A DNA stretch of 64,000 bases, from contig CAYRUD010000010.1 in the NCBI GenBank assembly GCA_964427425.1, forward strand, positions 1 through 64,000, written 5' to 3'. Below, in pieces: positions 53,876 through 62,409 of the stretch. The position numbers were made by a program, and so were the translations under genes. The notes under the pieces were generated by a model that ran no database searches, was not told where the DNA came from, and worked only from the letters and a program-made list of their open reading frames with translations. How positions within the stretch are numbered: the stretch's first letter is position 1; every line of letters begins with the position of its first letter. The DNA is from CAYRUD01 sp964427425. GTDB taxonomy: Bacteria > Chlamydiota > Chlamydiia > Chlamydiales > FEN-1388.

Positions 53876-55156
53876 TTAGCCCTTTTCGGGCATCTCCTCT
53901 ATGATGTCATCATCCGCTGGAGGCTCCTCATCTTGATCAGAGCCAGAATCTTTACGAGAGCCTTCCTCATCCTCGTCCTCAGTATAGTCTTTTTCTAAGA
54001 GCTCATCGAGCTCTTCCTCAAGCTGCTCTAAGGCATCAAAAATGGCTTTTTGTATCTCGTCGCGATGTTGGATTGATCGGTAGAACTGGTTGACGGCGAT
54101 TTCTCTGATTGCATCTCTCATCTGACTTAAGACGATGATCTTTGCCATCAGCTGCTCATTGATCCCTAGTTTTTGAGAGAGTTGAAGAACTTTTTCAGGG
54201 GATGGGTAACGCTCTTGTAAAAGCGTGACGAATTGCCTTGAGAGTGTCTCAAAGGTCAATGTCTTTGGAACCGGAAGATCGTTTTTCCCAAAGAGATACT
54301 CTACAAGCCTCATGCGACCTCTGAAAAACTGGAGGATGCCGAGACCTCCCTGGAGGTTTCTTACTTCAGTGAGAAGTCGATGGAGGAGGCCTGGAGGTAT
54401 CGAAGGACCTTGTGATTTAAGGTCAGTTCCAAGAGCGTGGAATAAGTATGCAAGCACCTTTCGTAATTCTTTATATGAGAATCGATCACCAAGCTCTAAG
54501 AAGAGTTGGATAGGCTCTCGAGGGTTTCCAGTGATATCACGATAGAGGTCTCGAAGCTTCGTTGGAACTCCAAGGCCCATCGCAGAGTATTTCTGCACTT
54601 CTGCGCTGATATTCTTACCGGCCTGTATCTCTCTTCCCTTTTGCGCGTTAAGCTCATCTTTTGCCTGTTGGACAATTTCTCGAAGGCTTCCCTTCGTTGT
54701 CTCTAAGAGGAAGTCAAGCGCTTCGTCAGCGAGTGTCGGATCCGGATAGAATTGACTCAGTAATTTAAGAAGCTCTTCTTTATCGCGGCAGTCCTTTGCT
54801 TTTTCAAGCAAAAGCATCAAAATCTGCGCTTTGAGCTCTGGATTTCTCTTCTCAAATTTTGAAGCTTGCTCTTGGATCTCTTTTTGTGGGACGGTTTTAT
54901 CGTCAGCTTTCTCGCCTTTGGAGACTTTACTTAAGAAACGCCGCTCTTTGATATTTTTCTCATCATCGGCAAGTTTTCCAGCGAGTGGGTTGACAGCTTC
55001 TTCGTAGACGTTGAGGAGATTTTCTTCAGTCTCAACCTGCTGAGCAATTTCTTGACGCGCGATCTCTTCTTCGCCTCGAAGAAAGAGCGCTTCAGCTTGA
55101 ACTTCAGCTGAATCGCGCTTAAACATCGTTTGCATTGCATCAGGAGTCAGACCCAC
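53876..55156 (-). CDS. sctW: T3SS gatekeeper SctW (CopN/YopN-TyeA type)
   Basis: 426 residues, GTG start with GAGGAG 11 bases upstream. The gatekeeper controls the switch from translocator to effector secretion, and CopN of Chlamydia also reaches the host cytosol. The N-terminal 90 residues are Glu/Lys-rich and probably extended (chaperone-binding). The central part contains the PTKLRDLYRDITGNPREPI segment, and the C-terminal YopN/TyeA-like helices (about 210-380) follow. A very acidic C-terminus (DEDEEG...EEPPADDDIIEE) is an unusual tail that I do not recall in CopN. Order and neighbours match the chlamydial locus. Confidence 0.9.
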   Translation of the reverse strand: MGLTPDAMQTMFKRDSAEVQAEALFLRGEEEIARQEIAQQVETEENLLNVYEEAVNPLAGKLADDEKNIKERRFLSKVSKGEKADDKTVPQKEIQEQASKFEKRNPELKAQILMLLLEKAKDCRDKEELLKLLSQFYPDPTLADEALDFLLETTKGSLREIVQQAKDELNAQKGREIQAGKNISAEVQKYSAMGLGVPTKLRDLYRDITGNPREPIQLFLELGDRFSYKELRKVLAYLFHALGTDLKSQGPSIPPGLLHRLLTEVRNLQGGLGILQFFRGRMRLVEYLFGKNDLPVPKTLTFETLSRQFVTLLQERYPSPEKVLQLSQKLGINEQLMAKIIVLSQMRDAIREIAVNQFYRSIQHRDEIQKAIFDALEQLEEELDELLEKDYTEDEDEEGSRKDSGSDQDEEPPADDDIIEEMPEKG

Positions 55157-55260
55157 CGTGAGATAATCTCCTCTACGAGAACAATCATATCTGTTTAGAA
55201 AAAGAGATGCTTCTTAAAAAAATGCTCTCTTTGATTACCTCTTTGTATCTTGAATGAATC

Positions 55261-55301
55261 CCTTTTCTCAACAATTTTATATATATATTTGAGAAAAGGG
55301 A
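55261..55301 (-). terminator. Hairpin between sctV and sctW
   Basis: CCCTTTTCTCAA (55261-55272) and TTGAGAAAAGGG (55290-55301), a 12-bp stem with an AT loop, 26 bases after the sctV stop on the minus strand. No U run follows, so attenuation rather than full termination is possible. Confidence 0.55.
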
Positions 55302-55326
55302 TAACAGGGTGACACAAGAAACTCTA

Positions 55327-57516
55327 TTAGGATATTTGAATTCTTCCTAGCGGTTGAATACGAATTTCAGGAACGATTTCCTGATATGAGACAACCGAGA
55401 TATCTGGAAATTCAAGCTCAATCAACTTTCGTACAAAGCGTCTTACGTCAATGGCTGTTAAAATCACAGGCTGCTGACCTCCAGGAGGAGGAGCTGTAAC
55501 GGTATTTCGTACTGCTTGCAAAATAAGCTGTACTGAGTCTGGGTCGAGGGCAAGGTAAGAGCCTGCTGATGTTTGTTTAATAGCGCCGCGCACAAGGTCT
55601 TCGATTTCTGGGTCGAGAACATACACAGAAAGAACAGACTGGCCTTGTGAGTAGCGGTAGCTAATGTAGCGTTTTAAAGAGGATCGCACATATTCAGTTA
55701 AAAGAACTGGGTCTTTTTCTGTCTGTGCCCACTCAGAGAGAGACTCAAGAACTGTACGAAGGTCTTTAATGGAAATCTGTTCTTGTACGAGTCGCTTGAA
55801 TATATCTGTTAGCTTTTGAAGTGGGATAAGGCGTGTTACTTCACGGACGAGGTCAGGAAATGATTTTTCCATGAACTCGAGCATCGACTTCATTTCCTGA
55901 ATTCCTAAGAATTCATTCGCATAATGCCTAAAGAAATAAGACAAGTGAAGAACCATCACCTCAAGTGGATTCCAGTGCTTAATGACAGCTTTTTCAAGAA
56001 TCTCCTTGTTCTTCGTATCAACCCATAATGATGGAAGTCCCAATGAGTTCTTATAGCTGGTAAACGGTAGATTATATCGTTTCAAGTTGTCTTCTGTTTC
56101 ATTTGTCAGATAGTGATTTTCGACAATCTTACCTCTAACAACTGGAACTTCGTTCAGGTAAATAAGATACTCATCTTGCGCTAGATTTGGTGAGTCGGTA
56201 CGTACGTGGACACCAGGAAAGCGAACGCCTAAGTCGGCATAGAGCGCTTGACGCATTTTAGGAATCATCTGCTCAATAAAGCCTTGAGAGCGACCGCTCT
56301 TTTGGATCTCTAAACTTAATGTCTTTCCTACCTCAAGAATGACAGGAAGTGTCAGCGAATAGGTGTCAACGCCTCCGCCAGAGATGACCTTATGGCCTTT
56401 GACAGGTGTGTCAACTGCAGCGGACTCGATCGTCGCGGCAGGGCCCGCTCCTGCTCCCTTAATCGATGAGCTGCCTCCCGAAACAGTCGCTTCAGGTTCT
56501 CGCTGCTCAGTGCTCCATAAGGCATATCCGATGAGGCCAAGTCCTGCAGCCAGAAGGGAGAATGGAGCGATTGGAAAGCCTGGAATAATACCTAAGCCAA
56601 GTGTGATGCCTGCCGCAATCATAAGCGCTTTTGGCTGCTTTAAGATCTGGTTCGAGATTTCACTACCAAGGTTTGTATCTTTCGCATCGCTTGCGACGCG
56701 AGTCGTGACGATACCAGCTGTAATCGAAATCAAGAGGGCTGGGATCTGAGAGACAAGGCCATCACCGATGGAAAGAAGGGCGAATGTCTTGGCTGAGTCT
56801 GCAGCCGTCATTCCCATCATTGTCATACCGATGATAAGACCGCCGATAATGTTAATAGCAGTGATCACGATACCAGCGATAGCATCACCTTTGACGAACT
56901 TCATGGCACCGTCCATGGCACCATACAACTGGCTTTCCTTTTGGAGAGCTAAGCGTTTTTCGCGAGCTTGATTCGCGTCGATCATCCCGGCTCTCATATC
57001 AGCGTCGATCGACATCTGTTTACCAGGCATAGCATCAAGCGTAAATCGAGCGGCAACTTCAGCAACGCGTTCCGCACCCTTGGTGATAACGATAAACTGA
57101 ACCAACGTGATGATCAAGAAGATAATACCGCCGACGACGTAGTTTCCGCCGACAACGAAGTTACCGAACGCTAAGATGATGTCACCGGCATAGGCATGTA
57201 AGAGAACCTGTCTTGTCGTAGATATGTTAAGGCCAAGACGGAAAAGGGTTGTAATCAGAAGAAGTGAAGGGAAAATTGAGAGGTGAGTCGCTCCAGGAAT
57301 ATAGAGCGCGACCATGAGCAGCGCAACTGACGAAGCCATGTTAATAGCGAGGAGGAAGTCGATGACATGGGGAGGCATTGGAATGATCAACATTCCAATG
57401 ATCAGCATGAGTGCCATAGCTAAAACGATATCACTGCTACGCGATACGTTTTCTAGAGATCTGTCGCCGCCTAAGCGCGCAGTTATACCATCAAGAATGT
57501 CTCTAATTTTACGCAT
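55327..57516 (-). CDS. sctV: T3SS export gate protein SctV (LcrD/CdsV)
   Basis: 729 residues. FHIPEP-family membrane protein that forms the nonameric export gate. N-terminal half with seven to eight membrane segments (SSDIVLAMALMLIIGMLIIP; MDGAMKFVKGDAIAGIVI; QIPALLISITAGIVTTR). The soluble cytoplasmic ring domain (about 375-729) follows, with GLPSLWVD and VILTAIDVRRFVRKLIE segments. Close to chlamydial CdsV in length and sequence. ATG at 57516. A 327-base gap separates it from sctU. Confidence 0.97.
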   Translation of the reverse strand: MRKIRDILDGITARLGGDRSLENVSRSSDIVLAMALMLIIGMLIIPMPPHVIDFLLAINMASSVALLMVALYIPGATHLSIFPSLLLITTLFRLGLNISTTRQVLLHAYAGDIILAFGNFVVGGNYVVGGIIFLIITLVQFIVITKGAERVAEVAARFTLDAMPGKQMSIDADMRAGMIDANQAREKRLALQKESQLYGAMDGAMKFVKGDAIAGIVITAINIIGGLIIGMTMMGMTAADSAKTFALLSIGDGLVSQIPALLISITAGIVTTRVASDAKDTNLGSEISNQILKQPKALMIAAGITLGLGIIPGFPIAPFSLLAAGLGLIGYALWSTEQREPEATVSGGSSSIKGAGAGPAATIESAAVDTPVKGHKVISGGGVDTYSLTLPVILEVGKTLSLEIQKSGRSQGFIEQMIPKMRQALYADLGVRFPGVHVRTDSPNLAQDEYLIYLNEVPVVRGKIVENHYLTNETEDNLKRYNLPFTSYKNSLGLPSLWVDTKNKEILEKAVIKHWNPLEVMVLHLSYFFRHYANEFLGIQEMKSMLEFMEKSFPDLVREVTRLIPLQKLTDIFKRLVQEQISIKDLRTVLESLSEWAQTEKDPVLLTEYVRSSLKRYISYRYSQGQSVLSVYVLDPEIEDLVRGAIKQTSAGSYLALDPDSVQLILQAVRNTVTAPPPGGQQPVILTAIDVRRFVRKLIELEFPDISVVSYQEIVPEIRIQPLGRIQIS

Positions 57517-57843
57517 TGTCTCGTACGTTCTCTCAACTTTTTCGTATGCTCAATTAGCTTCCACTAAGTTCTATCATGTAAGCTGTTACTACTTCTTTTT
57601 CAATTCAAAAGTCAAAGTGAATCTTACATTTTCACTCTCTTTTTTTTATAAAGGGATAAAACTCTTTGAAAGCAGGTTTAATGTACAGGGATGAGTGTGA
57701 GTTAGACCTTTGCCGCGAAACAGGAGTTCTTTAACCTCACTTTTATCAGACGCCCTGTACTATAGAGCATTGAGAAGATATATGTGAGAAAAAAAACTGA
57801 GGAGGGCAACATGGGGGATTAATATTTAAAGTGTAAAATTGAC
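57517..57843. other. Intergenic region sctU-sctV
   Basis: 327 bases between co-oriented genes, unusually long for a T3SS operon, so sctV may have its own promoter. No gene found; no convincing -35/-10 pair picked. Confidence 0.4.
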
Positions 57844-58914
57844 TTAGAACTTTAAATTCTTAACGTTTTCTTCGTGCTCAAGTTCTGCCAACCAGCGGAG
57901 GATCTCAGCAATAGGCTCATAGCTTTCCTCTGGGACGTACTCATACAGCTTTGCCTTTTCCCAAAGAAGATGTGCGAGAGGAATATTGCGGATAACAGGG
58001 ATTCGATTGTCTTCTGCGACTTTAATAATTTGCTCAGCATCACGGCCTTTACCCATAGCGAGGACAAAAGGGCAAGGGTCGAGCTCTCTTTCATAGCCTA
58101 AAGCGATTGCCAAGTGTGTTGGGTTTGTGACCACCGCATTTGCCTTTGAAGCTCCGGCAGCAGGCCCTTCCGAGTATGCGATCTCTCGAGCGATCTCTTT
58201 ACGTTTTCCTTTTATCTCAGGGTTTCCTTCTGAGTCTTTATATTCTTGTTTGACCTCAAACTTTTCCATCATCATTTCTTTTTCAAAGGAATGCTTTTGG
58301 TACATGAAGTCAAAAACGGCGACAGCTCCAAAGAAAATACCAACTTTGATGACAACGTCCCAAAGAAAATATGTAAATATTTTTAAGGCTCCAACGAGAG
58401 GAAGAGTCTGTGCCTGGATAAGGACAGGAATACTTGAGATGACAGTTTGATATACAAGAACCGCGGCGATGAAGATCTTGATGAGTGATTTTAAGAGCTC
58501 AATGAACGTCTTCATCTTAAACTTAGATTTTAAGTTGTCGACGGGGTTGAACTTCTTGATATCGAACTTAAAAACTTCAGTTGCGAAGACAGGCCCTACA
58601 GTCAAGAATGTGACTAATACGCCAACCATACAGACTGCAATAGCAACGGGCACACTTGCGGTAAAGATCACGTACATCGCTTGATAGAAGAGAGGACCCA
58701 ACAGCTCTGACAAGTTTGCGTGAGTAGCAAGCGAAAAGCAGTCGGTCATCATCCGTCCGATATCATGATAAATTGATGATAACATTGCCATAGTGGCAGA
58801 AATTGAGACGATGAAGGTGGCGGCTGCGGGAAAGTCTTGCGACTTTGCCACCTGTCCTTTCTTCCGAGCGTCACGAAGTTTCTTCGGCGTCGCTTTCTCT
58901 GTTTTTTCGCCCAT
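57844..58914 (-). CDS. sctU: T3SS switch protein SctU (YscU/CdsU)
   Basis: 356 residues. Inner-membrane protein controlling substrate specificity of secretion. MGEKTEKATPKKLRDARKKGQVAKS is the family N-terminus. Four membrane segments fall at about 30-50, 78-108, 140-165 and 175-203. The autocleavage site NPTH is intact at 264-267 (VVTNPTHLAIAL), so the protein should self-process between Asn264 and Pro265. A consensus promoter lies 85-110 bases upstream. It heads the minus-strand T3SS run. Confidence 0.97.
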   Translation of the reverse strand: MGEKTEKATPKKLRDARKKGQVAKSQDFPAAATFIVSISATMAMLSSIYHDIGRMMTDCFSLATHANLSELLGPLFYQAMYVIFTASVPVAIAVCMVGVLVTFLTVGPVFATEVFKFDIKKFNPVDNLKSKFKMKTFIELLKSLIKIFIAAVLVYQTVISSIPVLIQAQTLPLVGALKIFTYFLWDVVIKVGIFFGAVAVFDFMYQKHSFEKEMMMEKFEVKQEYKDSEGNPEIKGKRKEIAREIAYSEGPAAGASKANAVVTNPTHLAIALGYERELDPCPFVLAMGKGRDAEQIIKVAEDNRIPVIRNIPLAHLLWEKAKLYEYVPEESYEPIAEILRWLAELEHEENVKNLKF

Positions 58915-58998
58915 GGACTACAATTCTCTCTCAACAAAAAGATGGAAAAAGCGTTCTTAAAGCTTTTATATAAGCTTGATGCTTTCTACCTAATACTA

Positions 58999-59028
58999 AT
59001 TATAACTCTTTAAATCCACTCGTGTCAA
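58999..59028 (-). promoter_or_regulatory. Consensus promoter of sctU
   Basis: On the minus strand TTGACA (59028-59023), an 18-base spacer and TATAAT (59004-58999): both hexamers match the sigma-70-type consensus perfectly. The leader to the ATG would be about 80 bases. Confidence 0.75.
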
Positions 59029-59170
59029 ACGCAGTATACTCCTTGATGGAGTGTATTGTTCATTTCATTGAATATCCTTCAACATTGCACCTCCTCTAAT
59101 TTAAATTAAGAATTATTTATAATTCCTCTTATGTGCTTGTCTTGCTTCTTCCTAGCAGAGTCTATGGGTC

Positions 59171-59199
59171 TTGTATATATTTACTTTAAAAGTTATATG
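59171..59199 (+). promoter_or_regulatory. Likely promoter of effector-like gene 1
   Basis: TTGTAT (59171-59176), 17-base spacer, TATATG (59194-59199), ending about 30 bases before the AGGAGG site of the gene at 59247. Confidence 0.45.
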
Positions 59200-59246
59200 A
59201 AAAGTTTGAGGTGTGTTTTCTGTAATTCTGAGGAGGTATGTCTATC

Positions 59247-60494
59247 ATGAACATCGATCCAGTTTCCTTTGAAAAGTACATTGATGACATGCTAAGTAGA
59301 ACAAATTCAACCAAGCTAATGATTGACGGAAGAGCTGTGAAGGCTTGCAAGGATGCATTACAAGAGTATCAACAAAAGACTACTGAGCTGTATGATAAAC
59401 GTAACATCTTTCGTAAATTTCTTTATTTCTTCGGAATAGGAATTTCACAAGAAGAGCGCGCTCAACTCCGTTGTATACGAAAAATCCGCTCTTTAAAGTC
59501 ATTAGCCAAGCTATACACTGGTAATGGTAGTTTGCATGATTCGCTTACAACGTTTTTCAAGTCGGAAGTCAAGAAGGCACTAAAAGCCAGTGTTGATAAA
59601 GAGATAGCCTCAGATAAATTCCAAAAGATGCTTAAGGCAAGTTTCTATCCACCTACGAATGCCTCAAAAGCTGGATTAGAAGAAATTTCTGGTTCATCAA
59701 CTTTCGGTCCAGTGATCTACTTTTTAGAGATGCTTCAAAAGTTTTCAGAGAATTCTCAGCTAAGTCAAGATGATAAAGATAAAATCCAAAAACTTATAGA
59801 AAGCTTTTCTTTTAATAAAAAGATTGTTTGGAAAGCAGAAAAATCTAGAACTGGGCCCTATCAAGATGGGATATGGTATAAGCCAAATGCAGTGGCAACT
59901 TTTTACACGAAATTAGATGAGCTCGATAAAGACACATCTCGTGAGATTTGTTTTACCTCATCTCAATTTCTTCAAGAAGAAGACAATACTGTTAGCGGAC
60001 ACGCCGTTCTTTTTTCTGTAAGAAGGCATCCTGAAAAAGAAGGCATCTTTTTAGTTCGAGAATACAATACTGGACATGGAGCTAGTATTTCGGGATCATC
60101 TATGTTAAATGGCTTCGGTAAAGCAATCTTTGGGGTGTTCCAGGGAAAAAAATTCTCTGAGGTATTCCAAAGATCATTAAAGACTGAAGTTGTTGAAAGT
60201 GAATTCTCGAGAAATCAGCTGATGAGCACTGATTTTGAGTCTGTATTATCTGATGAGCTCTTTGCTTTTAAGACCGAAGATCAGATCGATTCAACGGATA
60301 GTAATGAAATCTTAACTCAATATAATGTATTCAAAGAGAAGAACAAGATTCAAACAACTAAACCCATAAGCGTCGACTGCCAGTTTTTTGGAAACTGTGG
60401 TGTTGCAGCGCCACTTGCCTATATTAAGGATCGAATGGGAGAAGATCTCTTCGGCAAATTTAGAAGCTTCGTTGGCGATAATCTTGTGAAATAG
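59247..60494 (+). CDS. Putative CE-clan-like cysteine protease/acetyltransferase, effector-like 1
   Basis: 415 residues from ATG 59247: a perfect AGGAGG lies 10 bases before it, whereas the ATG at 59238 is only one base from that site. No signal peptide. Residues 1-190 are helical. The C-terminal part contains SGHAVLFSVRRHPEK with H252, VREYNTGHG with E272 and N274, and VDCQFFGNCGVAAPLAYIKD with Q379 and C384. The order His, Glu/Asn, Gln, Cys and the Q-x(4)-C-G motif resemble CE-clan enzymes (Ulp1, YopJ, ChlaDub). The His-Cys distance (132) is longer than usual, so an insertion is needed. Paralogue of the next gene (about 368 bases downstream) and divergent from sctU. Function not proven. Confidence 0.75.
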   Translation: MNIDPVSFEKYIDDMLSRTNSTKLMIDGRAVKACKDALQEYQQKTTELYDKRNIFRKFLYFFGIGISQEERAQLRCIRKIRSLKSLAKLYTGNGSLHDSLTTFFKSEVKKALKASVDKEIASDKFQKMLKASFYPPTNASKAGLEEISGSSTFGPVIYFLEMLQKFSENSQLSQDDKDKIQKLIESFSFNKKIVWKAEKSRTGPYQDGIWYKPNAVATFYTKLDELDKDTSREICFTSSQFLQEEDNTVSGHAVLFSVRRHPEKEGIFLVREYNTGHGASISGSSMLNGFGKAIFGVFQGKKFSEVFQRSLKTEVVESEFSRNQLMSTDFESVLSDELFAFKTEDQIDSTDSNEILTQYNVFKEKNKIQTTKPISVDCQFFGNCGVAAPLAYIKDRMGEDLFGKFRSFVGDNLVK

Positions 60495-60862
60495 AGAAAA
60501 GCGATGTATTGAACTGGCTCAATTTTATCGCTTGGAAGATTTGAAAGACTATCTAGCCATTCTGATGGCGTACGTTTGATTTGCTTTAAGCAGTGAAGAT
60601 ACTCCTTATTTTTAGCAGCTGACTTTAACAAGGAAGGGGCCCTTATCCTCTTTTTTTCGATGCAACGTTGGGTTGCAAGGGCAAAATGTTAAGAAAGCCT
60701 TGAGCAAATGAGCTGCTCTAATATCCTATATCTTATGCACGTGAGCAGCTTTGGGCCATCCTAATAAACCATCTCTTTATTATTTATTTAAAATAAGACT
60801 GTACCTCTAAGCGAAGCGATATGCACACAAGCTTCTAATAGTATATTGAGGTCCAATTGTAC
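60495..60862. other. Intergenic region between the two paralogous effector-like genes
   Basis: 368 bases; a minus-strand ORF at 60419-60631 overlaps the upstream gene and is not credible. The second gene probably has its own promoter here. No clear hairpin seen. Confidence 0.4.
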
Positions 60863-62131
60863 ATGAAAATAGATAGGAATCAATTCACTCTATCTCTTTA
60901 TGATTTTGAGAACTTCCTTGATCGGACGATAGCTCGCCCTGAATCGCTACAGAAGACACTTGATGGGAGAGTTATCAAAGTGCTGAAAGAGATGTCGCAG
61001 AGTCTTCAGAAAGAAACAGAGAAGTTATATGCGGAAAGGCCATTGTTCAGAAAAGTGTGTTATGCTTTAGGAAAGGGCTTATCGGATGAGGAACAAGCCA
61101 AGCTTCGCTGCATACAAAAGATCAAAAGAGTGAAAATATTGGCTAAGACAGAGGCGATGAAAGGCTTGATCGCTAGGTCAGTTCTTGGTCTTGTCAAATC
61201 ATGTTGTAAAGCAAGTCTATTAAATGAGATTCACAAGGAGCTGGATTCAGTCAAATTCAAGCAGTTTGCAATTGCAAGCTTGAAGGTCCCTCATGAACTC
61301 TCAGCATCTCAGGTAGAGTCTTTATCAGGCTCCTCATCCATTGCTCCAATTTCCTTTATATTAGAGCATTTGAATGAGTTTAAAAAGGTTTCAAGCCATA
61401 GTCAGAGCGATAAGCAATGTATTGATAAACTCATAGAAGGCTTTGAGTTCAATAAAAAGGTCTCATGGAAAGTACTGAAGTATAGCCATGAGGTTAGCTC
61501 TTGCTATTTCTGGTATAAGCTAAGCGCTGCCGCTCACTTCTACTCTATCCTTGACTCACTAAAGAAAGATCCTGTAAAGGAAATTTGCTTTACCTCATCT
61601 CCTATTATATGCGTTGAGCATGGTATACGCAAAGGCCATGCCGTTCTTTTTGCGATCCGGCGTCACCCTGAGAAGGATGATCACTATTATATTCGAGAAT
61701 ATAACACAGGATATGGAGCGTGGCCAACTCTGAGCTCTGTGTTTAAGGGGATGATTTGGGGGACTATTGGAATGTTTAGAGGGAAAAACTTCTCTGATGA
61801 ATTTCATCGCTCATTAAGACACACAATTTCGGAGCATCTTTTTACAGAAGAGAGTTTGACTGGGGATGAGTTTGAACGAGTTTTATCAGACGATCTTTTC
61901 GCTTTCAATTCTATTACGGATGCCCAAAGCTCAGAAGAAGAGTTTTTGCCTCTCTATAAAAAGTTTAAAGAAAAGCATGCAATTCAAGACCCAAGCTGTA
62001 TTGCTCAACTGGATATAGAGATGCAGGTATTTGGTAACTGCGCAATGGCAGCGCCTTTAGCATATATGAAAGATCGAATGGGGGAGTCGTTATACATGAG
62101 ATTTAAGAATTTCGTTGAGGCAAGAATTTAA
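60863..62131 (+). CDS. Putative CE-clan-like cysteine protease/acetyltransferase, effector-like 2
   Basis: 422 residues from ATG 60863, chosen because it aligns with the paralogue's start (MKID against MNID); a TTG at 60857 lies nearer to the GAGG. Clearly homologous to the preceding gene over the full length. The candidate active-site residues are all kept: GHAVLFAIRRHPEK (H259), REYNTGYG (E279, N281) and QVFGNCAMAAPLAYMKD (Q388, C393); the residue after Cys is Ala instead of Gly. The conserved FRK...LGKGLSDEEQAKLRCIQKI segment near residue 65-88 is a second family block. Tandem duplication with divergence suggests effectors for different host targets; this is inference. Confidence 0.75.
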   Translation: MKIDRNQFTLSLYDFENFLDRTIARPESLQKTLDGRVIKVLKEMSQSLQKETEKLYAERPLFRKVCYALGKGLSDEEQAKLRCIQKIKRVKILAKTEAMKGLIARSVLGLVKSCCKASLLNEIHKELDSVKFKQFAIASLKVPHELSASQVESLSGSSSIAPISFILEHLNEFKKVSSHSQSDKQCIDKLIEGFEFNKKVSWKVLKYSHEVSSCYFWYKLSAAAHFYSILDSLKKDPVKEICFTSSPIICVEHGIRKGHAVLFAIRRHPEKDDHYYIREYNTGYGAWPTLSSVFKGMIWGTIGMFRGKNFSDEFHRSLRHTISEHLFTEESLTGDEFERVLSDDLFAFNSITDAQSSEEEFLPLYKKFKEKHAIQDPSCIAQLDIEMQVFGNCAMAAPLAYMKDRMGESLYMRFKNFVEARI

Positions 62132-62280
62132 TTCACTGATAGGCGGCGCTCTTTATACTAATCATTTTGCAATTCAGGGACGTTTAAGTTGTATCAATAC
62201 TAGTATTTTCCTCGTTTTTGATCGCAAGAAAGGTAATTTTTAAGTAGAATCGTTGCCAATATTCGTTCGCGAAAAATAAA

Positions 62281-62338
62281 GAGCAAGGGTGAGGTGGATA
62301 TGATTTTCGCCTCCTTCTTGCTCCTATAAAGTTTTTTA
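62281..62338 (+). terminator. Hairpin between effector-like gene 2 and ychF
   Basis: GAGCAAG-ggt-GAGG pairs with CCTC-ctt-CTTGCTC (to 62323), followed by CTATAAAGTTTTTTAG. It lies about 150 bases after the stop. Confidence 0.6.
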
Positions 62339-62409
62339 GTTCTTTCAACGCAATATTGAAAGAATATGCAAGCAATCTCGATTCAAGAACCTTATTTTGG
62401 ATTTCTCTT

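Larger units (their letters stand above)
58915..59246. other. Divergent promoter region sctU / effector 1
   Basis: 332 bases with no gene. It contains the sctU promoter and a likely plus-strand promoter at 59171-59199. Confidence 0.6.

Noticed and set aside
56363..56749. Plus-strand ORF of 128 codons
   Set aside because: Antisense shadow of sctV.
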